A stretch of 64,000 nt of DNA from Streptomyces dangxiongensis (GTDB lineage: Bacteria > Actinomycetota > Actinomycetes > Streptomycetales > Streptomycetaceae). The notes beneath the pieces were generated by a model. That model saw only the letters and a program-made list of their open reading frames with translations, did not search any database and had not been told where the DNA came from. Made by a program: the position numbers and the translations under genes. The DNA lies in the NCBI RefSeq assembly GCF_003675325.1, contig NZ_CP033073.1:2914001-2978000 (forward strand), in the 5' to 3' direction. Below are positions 34,990-44,200 of the stretch, in pieces; positions within the stretch are counted from its first letter, which is position 1, and every line of letters starts with the position of its first letter.

Positions 34990-36222
34990 TCACTCCTTCC
35001 GCCGCCGTAGTCCGGCCGCCCCGCGGCCCGTGCCGCGGTGGGTGCCCTCGCCCGCCTTCACCAGCCCCAGCTCCCCCGCGAGCGCCCACAGCGCCTGCTT
35101 CACCGTGCTTCTGCCGTCCAGCTCGTGGAGCCGTCCGGCGTCCACGACCCCTTGCAGTTCCCTGAAGTTGGCGGGGACGGCGGTGCGGGCGAGGGCCGTG
35201 CCGGTGATGCGCTGGATCAGGGCGGGCTGGATCTCCGTGGTCCGCGCGTTCCGGTTGACGACGACGGTCGTCTCCTCGGCCTTGCGGATCTGGAGCCGGT
35301 CCCACATCCGTACGGTCCGTTTGGCGGCGCGTACGGCGATGACGTCCGGGGTGGTCACCAGCAGCGCGGTGTCGGCCGTCTCGACGGCCACCGCGCCCGC
35401 GCCGCTGAGCTGGGAGCCGCAGTCGACCACGACGATCTCGTAGCGGGCGCGCAGGGCGCTGACGATCTGGCGGGCGGCGCGGTCGGTGACCTCCTCGCCG
35501 CGTTCGCCCTCGCCGGGGGCGAGGAGCAGGGTTAGGCCGGTGTCGTGGCGGAAGACGGCGTCGGCGAGGACGCGCGGCGAGATGTCGGTGATGGCGGCCA
35601 GGTCGACCACGGAGCGCCGGAACTGGATGTCCAGGTAGGAGGCGATGTCGCCGGTCTGGAGGTCGAGGTCGACGAGCACGGTGGCACGGCCGGAGGCCTG
35701 GGCGGCGAGGGCGAGCTGGACGGCGGTGAGGGTGGCGCCGGTGCCGCCCTTGGCGCCGCTGACCGTCACGACCGTGCCGCCGGCCCCGCCGGTCACGTCG
35801 GCGCCGTGGCCGAGATGACGGCGTACGCCCGTCGACCACTGGGCGACGGCCTGGACGCGGCCGGCGAGTTCCTCGTACGACAGCGGGAGCGCGACCAGGC
35901 CGCGGGCGCCGGCGTCCATGGCGGCGGCGAACAGGCCGGGGCTCGCGTCGGTGGTGACGAGGACGACGCCGACGGCCGGGAAGCGCAGGGCGATCTCCCG
36001 GACCAGCTCCAGAGCCGGTACCGGGCCGATGCGTTCGTGGACGACGACGACTTCCGGGAGTTCCCCGACCGATTCGGCGGCGAGCCGGGCGAGGGTGTCG
36101 ACCAGCTCGGTGGAGTCACCGGCCGGGGGCTGTGGTTCGGCGTCGGGGAGCTGGCTGAGCAGGGTGGTGAGGGAGCGGACGGCGTCCGGGTCCGCGCCGG
36201 CCGGGAGGATCCTGGTGGGCAT
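34990..36222 (-). CDS. CpaE/TadZ-like pilus localisation ATPase
   Basis: A 410-residue protein with an N-terminal receiver-like domain (about 1-140; atypical, no obvious phospho-acceptor) and a MinD/ParA-type ATPase domain (about 148-390). The deviant Walker A SGAKGGTGATL is there, with Ala where a second Lys or Thr often is. Further motifs are VLVDLDLQTGDIASYL and IVVVDCGSQLSG (Walker B). CpaE/TadZ proteins place the pilus machine in the cell. The tail is basic. It is 7 bases from the minor pilin gene. Confidence 0.9.
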   Translation of the reverse strand: MPTRILPAGADPDAVRSLTTLLSQLPDAEPQPPAGDSTELVDTLARLAAESVGELPEVVVVHERIGPVPALELVREIALRFPAVGVVLVTTDASPGLFAAAMDAGARGLVALPLSYEELAGRVQAVAQWSTGVRRHLGHGADVTGGAGGTVVTVSGAKGGTGATLTAVQLALAAQASGRATVLVDLDLQTGDIASYLDIQFRRSVVDLAAITDISPRVLADAVFRHDTGLTLLLAPGEGERGEEVTDRAARQIVSALRARYEIVVVDCGSQLSGAGAVAVETADTALLVTTPDVIAVRAAKRTVRMWDRLQIRKAEETTVVVNRNARTTEIQPALIQRITGTALARTAVPANFRELQGVVDAGRLHELDGRSTVKQALWALAGELGLVKAGEGTHRGTGRGAAGLRRRKE

Positions 36223-36231
36223 GGCCGCCTC

Positions 36232-36936
36232 TCACTTGTCCGTCGCGAGTTCGTAGGTGCGGTCCTTGTCGGGGACGCTCGTCTCGCTGCCGGGTGCCAC
36301 GAGCGCGAGCCGGACGCGCTGGGCGAAGGACTCGGCGTAGGTGACGCGCTGGGCGTCGACGGTGGACAGCGCGAAGGTGATGGGGACGGCTTCGGTGGGC
36401 TGCTGGTTCTTGTCGCGGTCGGGGTCGAGGGCGGTGATCTGGCCGACGTCGAGGACCCGCGCGTTCGTGACGATGATCTTCGACTGGTCGGGATCGCCCT
36501 CCTTCTTGCCCTCGAAGGTGGCGTAGACGTTGACGCGTGACCCGGGGGTGATCTTGCCGGCGACGCCGGTCGCCGCGTCGATCATGATGGCGACCTCCTG
36601 CTGGCCGGGCCGGAGGGCGGGCCGGTCCACGATCATGTCGGTCTGGAGCAGCGAGCCGGGGTGCAGCGTGGTCACGGCGATCTTGCCGCGGAGCCCGCGG
36701 AGGTCGGTGACGGCGTTGTCGGACAGCCACCGCCTGGGCATCCGGATCCGCTGGAACTGGCCCGTGTCCAGCGTGGTGTACGGCTTCACCTCGGACCTGA
36801 CCCGGTAGGCGGTGACCTCGGGCCCGACCTTGGAGTTCGCGTCGTGGACGACGGAGAGCACGCCGGCGAACGCGCCGAGAGCGCACAGGACCGACAGGAT
36901 CAGGAGTATCACGCCGCGGCGCTGACGGGAGTTCAT
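36232..36936 (-). CDS. SAF domain protein (CpaB/RcpC-like)
   Basis: A 234-residue protein with an N-terminal membrane helix (GVILLILSVLCALGAFAGVL) and an SAF domain at about 45-110 (VRSEVKPYTTLDTGQFQRI and RGLRGKIAVTTLHPGSLL), then a beta-rich region. In Gram-negative Tad systems CpaB/RcpC associates with the secretin. Here there is no outer membrane, so it may guide the pilus through the wall instead. It is 9 bases upstream of the CpaE-like gene. Confidence 0.87.
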   Translation of the reverse strand: MNSRQRRGVILLILSVLCALGAFAGVLSVVHDANSKVGPEVTAYRVRSEVKPYTTLDTGQFQRIRMPRRWLSDNAVTDLRGLRGKIAVTTLHPGSLLQTDMIVDRPALRPGQQEVAIMIDAATGVAGKITPGSRVNVYATFEGKKEGDPDQSKIIVTNARVLDVGQITALDPDRDKNQQPTEAVPITFALSTVDAQRVTYAESFAQRVRLALVAPGSETSVPDKDRTYELATDK

Positions 36937-36999
36937 GAACCGTGCAACCTCATTGGGGGGAATCGGTCGAGCGGGATGTGAGGGCGGTGTCCGGGCCGG

Positions 37000-37854
37000 T
37001 CAGGCGGGCGTCCGCCGGTCCGGTGCGCGGGGCGGCTCGTGGGCGGGCGGGGTGGCGGAGCAGAAGACGCAGCGGTCGCCGATGACGTCCATGCCGCACC
37101 AGTGGCAGCTCGTCCGGCGCACGGAGGTGACGAGTTGGTAGAGGACGGAGAGGTCGGCCAGGTAGCTGCAGAACTCGACCAGGCGGCCGGTCCCCCACCA
37201 CACCGGGGACTCGGCGGGCAGCGGGGTCTCGCGCAGCCCGTGCACGTTCCACGCCGTGCCGAGCCCGGCGGCCCAGTCGCTCTGCAACTGCCCCTTGGCG
37301 AGCAGCATCCAGGTGCCGAACTCGGGTCCGTCGAGGGTGGCGCCGGGGGCGACCTTGACGAGCTGGGGCTCGGGGTGGGCGACGACCGCGAACTGGCTTC
37401 CGGGCATCCAGGACCGGGCGTGCGCCTTGAGTCCGACGGGCACCCGGTCCAGCTTGGCGACGGAGCCGAGGACGGCGCCGGCGTGGAGGTAGTGGGTGAG
37501 CAGCCGTCCGGCGGAGGCGAGCACGCCCGGGCTCAGGTCGCAGGAGGCGAGCTGGCGTAGCTGCCGGGCCAGGACGGCGACCCCGAGGGGCGGCAGCCCG
37601 GGCCGGAACAGGGCGATGCGGTCGCTCTCCAGCAGCGAGCGCAGGGTGTACAGCCGCCGTACGACCGGTTCCGGGGTGGCCTGCGAGCAGACGACGACGA
37701 CATGGCCGTACTGCTCGGTGAGGGTGTGGAGTTCGGTGAGCGCGTGGTCCAGCGGCTTGTCGTCGAGGCCGCTGAGCACGGCGGCGGGCATGGTCCGTTC
37801 GTCCTGCGCCGGCAGTGCCATGTCGGCACTGGTCACGGCGATGGCAGTTGGCAC
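37000..37854 (-). CDS. Unrecognised protein with C-terminal zinc ribbon, first gene of the Tad operon
   Basis: About 284 residues; no family recognised. The N-terminal part (about 35-110) looks like an alpha/beta fold with HVVVVCSQATPEPVVRRLYTL and SLLESDRIALFRPGLPPLGVAVL. The end has two C-x-x-C pairs (SCHWCGMD and DRCVFC), a likely zinc ribbon. GTG at 37854 has GGGGAG six bases before it; the frame also opens at a GTG at 37875, but its ribosome site is too close. The 63-base gap to the SAF gene and the same strand suggest one operon. A regulator or chaperone of the pilus is possible, by position only. Confidence 0.65.
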   Translation of the reverse strand: MPTAIAVTSADMALPAQDERTMPAAVLSGLDDKPLDHALTELHTLTEQYGHVVVVCSQATPEPVVRRLYTLRSLLESDRIALFRPGLPPLGVAVLARQLRQLASCDLSPGVLASAGRLLTHYLHAGAVLGSVAKLDRVPVGLKAHARSWMPGSQFAVVAHPEPQLVKVAPGATLDGPEFGTWMLLAKGQLQSDWAAGLGTAWNVHGLRETPLPAESPVWWGTGRLVEFCSYLADLSVLYQLVTSVRRTSCHWCGMDVIGDRCVFCSATPPAHEPPRAPDRRTPA

Positions 37855-38065
37855 GCGCAGCTCCCCGCTCTTCACACCCTCCGGCCCACCGGTGTGACTC
37901 CCGTGCGCCGGACGACTTCATTGCGTGACTACCTGAGCACTGTATCCACGGGCGTATGGCCGGAGAACAGCGTTTGTGGAGCCGGTGTGGAAGTCTCCCG
38001 GCGCAAGTCCGATCAAACCGGTACAGGTTGAGCCCCCGGCCGGAAACGGGTTCAGCCTCGACCCC

Positions 38066-38092
38066 TTGACACCCGGATTGGTCTGGACCAAC
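38066..38092 (+). promoter_or_regulatory. Chitinase promoter with DasR-type (dre) site
   Basis: A TTGACA -35 (38066-38071) is followed by ATTGGTCTGGACCAAC (38077-38092). The latter matches the DasR-responsive element consensus (ACTGGTCTAGACCAGT-like) at nearly every position, including the whole GGTCT-GGACC core. DasR is the GntR regulator that represses chitin and N-acetylglucosamine genes in Streptomyces. The site overlaps where RNA polymerase would bind, consistent with repression. Confidence 0.75.
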
Positions 38093-38158
38093 TTGGTGGC
38101 GAGCGGTGGCCACCGTGCTCTCCCCCTCTCCCCGCCAACTCCCCACCGGAGGCTCCCT

Positions 38159-39880
38159 GTGGACCGCGCACCAGGCATACCCAGACCCCGCGGACGGCGG
38201 CTCGCGACGTGGTCCGCCGCCACCGCCCTCGCCCTCTCGGTCGCGGGCCTCGCCGCCACCCCGGCCTCCGCGGCGGACGTCAACAACGTCAAGAACGCCG
38301 GCTTCGAGTCGGGCCTGACCAACTGGACCTGTACGGCGGGCAGCGGTACGACCGTCGCCTCCCCCGCCCACGGCGGTTCCGCAGCCCTCAAGGCGAGCCC
38401 GGCCGGCCAGGACAACGCGCAGTGCACCCAGCCGGTGGCGGTGAAGCCCGACTCGACGTACACGCTGAGCGCATGGGTGCAGGGCGGCTACTCCTACCTG
38501 GGCGTGACGGGCACGGGCACCACGGACGTCTCCACCTGGACCCCCGACTCCTCCTCCTGGAAGCAGCTTTCGACGACGTTCACGACCGGCGCGTCGACGA
38601 CGTCCGTCACCGTCTACACCCACGGCTGGTACGGCCAGGCGGCCTACTACGCCGACGACGTCTCGGTGTACGGCCCCGACGGCGGCGGTGGCGGCGGCAG
38701 CGACCCCGCTCCGACGGTCCCGGCGGCGCCGGGCGGCCTCTCCGTGACCGGCACGACGTCCTCCTCGGTGTCGCTGTCCTGGTCCACGGTGTCGGGCGCG
38801 ACGGGCTACAACGTCTACCGCAACGGCACCAAGGTGACGGCGGTGACCGGCACGTCCGCGGTGATCACCGGCCTGTCCGCCTCGACGGCCCACACCTTCC
38901 AGGTCACGGCGACCAACGCGGCGGGCGAGTCCGCCAAGTCGGCGTCGGTCACGGGCACGACGTCCGCCGGCACGGGCGGTGGCGGAGGCGGCACCCTCCC
39001 CAAGCACGCGGTCACCGGCTACTGGCAGAACTTCAACAACGGCGCGACCGTCCAGAAGCTGTCCGACGTGCCCTCCGCCTACGACATCATCGCCGTCGCC
39101 TTCGCGGACGCGACCTCGACGCCGGGAGCCGTGTCCTTCAGCCTGGACTCGGCCGGCCTCGGCGGCTACACGGTCGACCAGTTCAAGGCGGACATCAAGG
39201 CCAAGCAGGCGGCCGGCAAGAAGGTCATCATCTCGATCGGCGGCGAGAAGGGCTCCGTGTCGGTGAGCGACGCCGCCTCGGCGACGAACTTCGCCAACTC
39301 CGTCCACTCGCTGATGCAGACGTACGGCTTCGACGGCGTCGACATCGACCTGGAGAACGGCCTCAACGCGACCTACATGACGCAGGCGCTGCGCGCCCTG
39401 TCGTCGAAGGCGGGCTCGTCCCTGATCCTCACGATGGCCCCGCAGACGATCGACATGCAGTCGACGTCCGCGGCCTACTTCCAGACGGCCCTGAACGTGA
39501 AGGACATCCTCACGGTCGTCAACATGCAGTACTACAACAGCGGTTCCATGCTGGGCTGCGACGGCAAGGTCTACAGCCAGGGTTCCGTCGACTTCCTCAC
39601 CGCGCTGGCCTGCATCCAACTGCAGGGCGGCCTCGCCCCGTCCCAGGTGGGCCTCGGTCTGCCTGCGTCACCGAGTGGCGCGGGCAGCGGCTACGTCTCC
39701 CCGACGGTGGTCGACAACGCCCTGGACTGCCTGGCCAAGGGCACGGGCTGCGGCACCTTCAAGCCGTCCAGGACCTACCCCGACCTGCGCGGCGCGATGA
39801 CCTGGTCCACGAACTGGGACGCGGCGTCCGGCAACGCCTGGTCCAACTCGGTGGGGGCGCACGTGCACGCCATGCCGTGA
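38159..39880 (+). CDS. Secreted GH18 chitinase with carbohydrate-binding and FnIII domains
   Basis: A 573-residue secreted chitinase. The signal peptide covers 1-38 (ending TPASA). A carbohydrate-binding module follows at about 40-172 (NAGFESGLTNWTC, SAWVQGGYSYLGV and AYYADDVSVYG, of CBM16/CBM4_9 type), then a Gly-rich linker, a fibronectin III domain (about 186-270), a second Gly linker, and a GH18 catalytic domain (about 283-573). The catalytic motif is DGVDIDLE (392-399) with proton donor Glu399. The enzyme cleaves chitin to chito-oligosaccharides. GTG at 38159 has GGAGG seven bases upstream and starts directly at the signal peptide. By recalled gene order it resembles the S. coelicolor chitinase SCO5003. 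Confidence 0.94.
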   Translation: MDRAPGIPRPRGRRLATWSAATALALSVAGLAATPASAADVNNVKNAGFESGLTNWTCTAGSGTTVASPAHGGSAALKASPAGQDNAQCTQPVAVKPDSTYTLSAWVQGGYSYLGVTGTGTTDVSTWTPDSSSWKQLSTTFTTGASTTSVTVYTHGWYGQAAYYADDVSVYGPDGGGGGGSDPAPTVPAAPGGLSVTGTTSSSVSLSWSTVSGATGYNVYRNGTKVTAVTGTSAVITGLSASTAHTFQVTATNAAGESAKSASVTGTTSAGTGGGGGGTLPKHAVTGYWQNFNNGATVQKLSDVPSAYDIIAVAFADATSTPGAVSFSLDSAGLGGYTVDQFKADIKAKQAAGKKVIISIGGEKGSVSVSDAASATNFANSVHSLMQTYGFDGVDIDLENGLNATYMTQALRALSSKAGSSLILTMAPQTIDMQSTSAAYFQTALNVKDILTVVNMQYYNSGSMLGCDGKVYSQGSVDFLTALACIQLQGGLAPSQVGLGLPASPSGAGSGYVSPTVVDNALDCLAKGTGCGTFKPSRTYPDLRGAMTWSTNWDAASGNAWSNSVGAHVHAMP

Positions 39881-39902
39881 CCTGACCCGCACGACGAGAC
39901 CG

Positions 39903-39930
39903 GCGCCCGGACCCCCCACGGTCCGGGCGC
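39903..39930 (+). terminator. Chitinase terminator
   Basis: GCGCCCGGACC (39903-39913) and GGTCCGGGCGC (39920-39930) form a perfect 11-base stem with a 6-base loop, 23 bases after the stop. Confidence 0.75.
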
Positions 39931-40028
39931 TGTCGCGTACCGGGAGGCACGCTGCGGCTGGCCGGACCTGACCGGTCGGGCCCGTATCGCGTTGCGGTCG
40001 CCGATGTCCGAATGTGATGATCCCGGAC

Positions 40029-40544
40029 ATGGCTGAGCACGGGGGAGACGCCGACGCGGCGGCGCATGCCCGCAGGTCACGGCTGTACGACTACGCGGAA
40101 CCGACCGCTTCCGACCAGGAGCGGACCACAGCCCCGGAGGCGTCCGAGGGGCCTGCCGCCGAAGCCGTCGCGCGCGGGCGCCGCGCGTTCGCCGCCCTGC
40201 TGGGCGAGTTCCGGCGTACGGCCGTACTCGTCCCCCTCGACGCCGCGGACGGAAGCCCGCTGACCGCGGACCTCGGCGGTGTCCGCTGGTTCTACGCCTT
40301 CTCGGACGAACGGGCCCTGGCCCGCTTCGCGCTGGCCCGGGGCGAGGGCGACCGGGAGTGGCCGTACCAGCGGTGGCTGGGCGCCCGCCTGCTGGACGCG
40401 GCCGTGCCGGCGACGGGGGTTCCGTGCGGGGTGGCGCTGGACTGCGCGGACGGTGCGGACGGGACGGTGTTCCCCCCGGTCCGCGGGGTCGTGCCGGACA
40501 GGGTGGCGGTGGACGTGGACGGCGGGACGGGGGACGGACAGTGA
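40029..40544 (+). CDS. SseB family protein, first gene of the RHS toxin locus
   Basis: A 171-residue protein. The central region has GEFRRTAVLVPLD, then a strand-turn-strand WFYAFSDERALARFA, and the C-terminal VPCGVALDCAD segment, fitting the SseB N-terminal domain family. In Streptomyces SseB-like genes are often the first gene of T7SS/RHS toxin clusters, where they may act as accessory or chaperone-like proteins (inference). The stop overlaps the next GTG start as GTGA, so the next gene is coupled. Confidence 0.78.
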   Translation: MAEHGGDADAAAHARRSRLYDYAEPTASDQERTTAPEASEGPAAEAVARGRRAFAALLGEFRRTAVLVPLDAADGSPLTADLGGVRWFYAFSDERALARFALARGEGDREWPYQRWLGARLLDAAVPATGVPCGVALDCADGADGTVFPPVRGVVPDRVAVDVDGGTGDGQ

Positions 40545-41201
40545 CCGACAGCGGCAAGGACCTGAGGGCCGACGGCCTCGACCTGATCGCCAAGGGGCTG
40601 ACCGACGCCCTGGGCGAGCTGAAGGAGCTGGGCATGGTCGGGCAGGCCGGGGCCGGACGCGGCTTCTGCGAGATCGCGCTGACCGGGCTGGAACTGGGGC
40701 ACGAGGGGCTGACGGGGGATTTCAAGTCGTTCTGCGAGCGCTGGGAGTGGGGCGTGCGCTCGCTGGTCGACGAGGGGAACGGCTTCGCGATGAAGACGGG
40801 CCTGGCGGCGGGCACGTACTACGAGAACGACCGGTACGTCGAGGGCGCCTTCAAGGTCGTCGCCAACGCGGCCGTCGGCAATCCGTACGCCTCCGAGGAG
40901 GACGTGGAGAAGACGGGCTGGGGTGACATCGTCCAATCCGGTGCGTTCGGCGGTGACGTCGACTACAGCAAGGAGTCCTTCGTACGGGCCGGGATCAACA
41001 GCGCGCAGGGCTGGAAGGACGCCGGACGCGACGTGATGACCTCGCACACCGTCGCTCCGCCGGGCCTGAACCCGGCCGACCTGCACGAGACGTTCGGCAT
41101 CCCGGACGACCGGTACGACCGGATCCTGGACGACACCCTCGGCCCCTTCCCCCGAGGCCCGTGCCGAGGCCGCCGCCGAACAGCGGGGCGGTGCGGGCTG
41201 A
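40541..41201 (+). pseudogene. Putative T7SS-associated RHS partner protein, frameshifted near its end
   Basis: GTG at 40541 opens a frame that reads cleanly for about 200 residues (KDLRADGLDLIAKGL, ERWEWGVRSLV, MTSHTVAPPGLNPADLH, ending DDTLGP). After DDTLGP the frame becomes Arg/Gly/Cys-rich and runs without a stop into the next gene. Removing one base in 41143-41155 restores SPEARAEAAAEQRGGAG and a TGA at 41199-41201 that overlaps the next ATG. That is the normal layout for such pairs. The broken frame therefore fuses two proteins artificially. The protein is of a helical type found upstream of RHS toxins in Streptomyces; its function is unknown. Confidence 0.75.
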
Positions 41202-44200
41202 TGGGCATCGGAGACATCACCGACTCACTGCTCAGCGGCGGCGAGCACCTCGTCGACGACGGCAAGAAGCTCCTCGGCAAGGGCGTCGACTACACCACCG
41301 ACAAGGTCGGTGAGGGCCTGGACCGCCTCGGTGCGCACAAGTGGGCCGACGTGGTGGAGGACTGGGGCGACGGCATCGCCTCCGGCCTGGGCGCGACCCC
41401 GGGTGAGCAGCGGCTCGGCGAGAGCGACGAGGCGAACGAACTCGTCCACGGCAGCCCGGCGAAGATCCGCGGGAGCGCCAAGCACCTGCGGGACTTCCAT
41501 GGCGCGTTCGACAAGGTCGGCCGGGGACTGAGGAAGGTCGACTCCTCCGGCTGGAAGGGCGAGGGCGGCGACGCCTTCCGCGAGAAGTTCGGCGTCCACC
41601 CCGCCAAGTGGGCGCGGGCCGCCGAGGCGTGCAAGGCGGCGGCCGGGGCGCTGGAGGCGTACGCCGACACCGTCCAGTGGGCGCAGGGGCAGGCCAGGGA
41701 GGCCGTAGAGCTCTACGACAAGGGCGTGAAGGCGTCCAGGGCGGCGTTCGAGACCTACCGGCACAAGGCCGAGTCGTACAAGGCCAAGGCTGAGACGGAC
41801 GGGGATCCCGGCCCCGGACCCGGCCCGTTCCACGACCCGGGCAAGGCGGATGTCCGGGCCGCGCACCACAAGCTCGCCGAGGCCCGCAAGCAGCGCAACA
41901 CCGCTGCCTCCGAAGCCCAGGGCAAGGTCAGGGCGGCCCTGGCCCACGCCCCCGCCGAACCACCGCCCCTGCAACGCGTCGAGCACGACCTCAGCGACGG
42001 TTTCCGGTCCACCGCCACCGAACTCACCCACGTCACGGGCGGCGCCCTCAAGGGCACGGCCGGCCTGGTCGACTTCGTCCGCGGCCTGGACCCCGCCGAC
42101 CCCTACAACGTCACCCACCCGGCCGCCTACCTCCAGAACGTCAGCATGACGCTCTCCGGCCTGGTCTCCAGCGGTGCCCACCCCCGAACGCACCGCGAAG
42201 ACCATGTACGACGAGTTCCGCAAGGACCCGTCGGAGTTCGGCGGCCGCATGATTCCCCAGTTCTTCGGCACCGACGGCATCGGCATGGAGGCGGGGCTGG
42301 CGAAGGACGCCGCGGAAGCGGGCCTGGCCCGCCAGGCGGCACAGGCCGCGGCGGCCCGGGAGGCGCGGGCGGGAGCGGAGGGCGCGGCGGGGAAGTCGGC
42401 CCGCGCCACGGTCAATCGCAACCCGGCGCGGCACTCGCACGACGAGAACAGCACCAAGAGCTGCGGCGACCCGGTCGACGTGGCCACCGGCAAGATGTAC
42501 CTGCCGCAGACGGACGTCGCCCTCCCCGGCGTGCTGCCGCTCCTCCTCACCCGGCGGGCCGAGTCCGGCTACCGCCTGGGCCGGTGGTTCGGCCCGTCCT
42601 GGTCCTCGACGCTGGACCAGCGCCTGGAGATCGACGCGGAGGGCGTCGTGTTCGTCACAGAGGACGGCCGGCTCCTGTCGTACCCCCACCCGGCCCCGGG
42701 CCTGCCCACCCTGGCGAGCCACGGCCCCCGCCTCCCCCTGGACCGGGTGGACGGCGGCTACACGGTCACCGACCCCCGTACCCACCGCACCTGGCACTTC
42801 GCCGACCGGGGCCCCGGCCTCGCGGTCCTGGAACAGGTGGACGACCGCAACGGCAACTGGACCACCTTCGAGTACGACGCCGAGGGCACGCCCCTGGGCG
42901 TCCTCACGAGCGCCGGACAAGGCGTCCGCATCACCACGGACGCGGGCCGCGTCACGGCGTACCACCTGACCGCGACCGGCGAGGAACTGAAGCGCTTCGG
43001 CTACACGGACGGCAACCTCACCGAGGTCGTCAACTCCTCGGGCCTGCCCCTGCGCTTCACGTACGACGAGCGGGGCCGCATCACGTCCTGGACGGACACC
43101 AACGACCGCGGCTACGCGTACGAGTACGACGACCGGGACCGCTGCACCGCCCAGAGCGGCGCGGCAGGCCACATGACCGTGCGCCTGACGTACGAGGGCC
43201 CGGATCCGCGGACGGGGCTGCGCACGACGACGGCGACGACGGCCGAGGGCCACGCGCACCGCTACCTGATCAACGAGACCTGGCAGGTGGTGGCGGAGAC
43301 CGACCCGCTGGGCGCGACCGTCCACCACGTCCGCGACCGCCACCACCGGTTGCGCTCCACGACGGACGCGCTGGGCCGCACCACGACGTTCGAGTACGAC
43401 GGGACCGGCAACCTCACCCGCGTCGTCCGCCCGGACGGCCGCGAGGCAAGGGCGGAGTACAACGAGCTGGGCCTGCCGGTGAAGGTCGTGGACCCGGCGG
43501 GCACGGTGATCCACCAGACGTACGACGAGCGGGGCAACCGCACGTCGGTGACGGACCCGGCGGGCCGGACGACCCGCTTCACCTACACCGCGGCCGGCCA
43601 CCTGACCTCGGTGACGGACCCGCTGGGCAACATGACACGGGTGGTCTGCGACCGCTCGGGCCTTCCGGCGGAGGTGACCGACCCACTGGGCGCGACCGTC
43701 CACTACGCACGGAACGTGCTCGGCCTCCCGACCGCGATCACGGACCCCGCCGGCGCCACGACACTGCTCGCGTGGTCGGTCGAGGGCAACCTGACGCGCC
43801 GCACGGCCCCCGACGGCACGACTCAGACATGGACGTACGACGGCGAGGGCAACTGCACGAGCCACACGGACCCGCTCGGCGGCGTCTCGCGCTTCGAGTA
43901 CACCCACTTCGACCTGCTGACCGCCCGCACCGGCCCCGACGGCATCCGCTACGAGTTCGACCACGACACGGAACTACGCCTCACCCGGGTCACGAACCCA
44001 CAGGGCCTGACCTGGACGTACGAGTACGACGCGGCCGGACGCCTGCGCGCGGAGACGGACTTCGACGACCGTGTCCTGACGTACTCCTACGACCCGACGG
44101 GACACCTGGCCTCCCGCCGTGACGCGCTCGGCCAGGAGGTGACGTTCGAACGCAACGAACTCGGCCAGGTCCTCACCAAGAACGCGGCGGGCCGGGTCAC

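Noticed and set aside
36950..39619. 889-codon minus-strand frame
   Set aside because: It is antisense to the chitinase and overlaps the zinc-ribbon gene in another frame; no domain or start signal.
42141..43964. 607-codon minus-strand frame
   Set aside because: Shadow of the RHS YD-repeat region.
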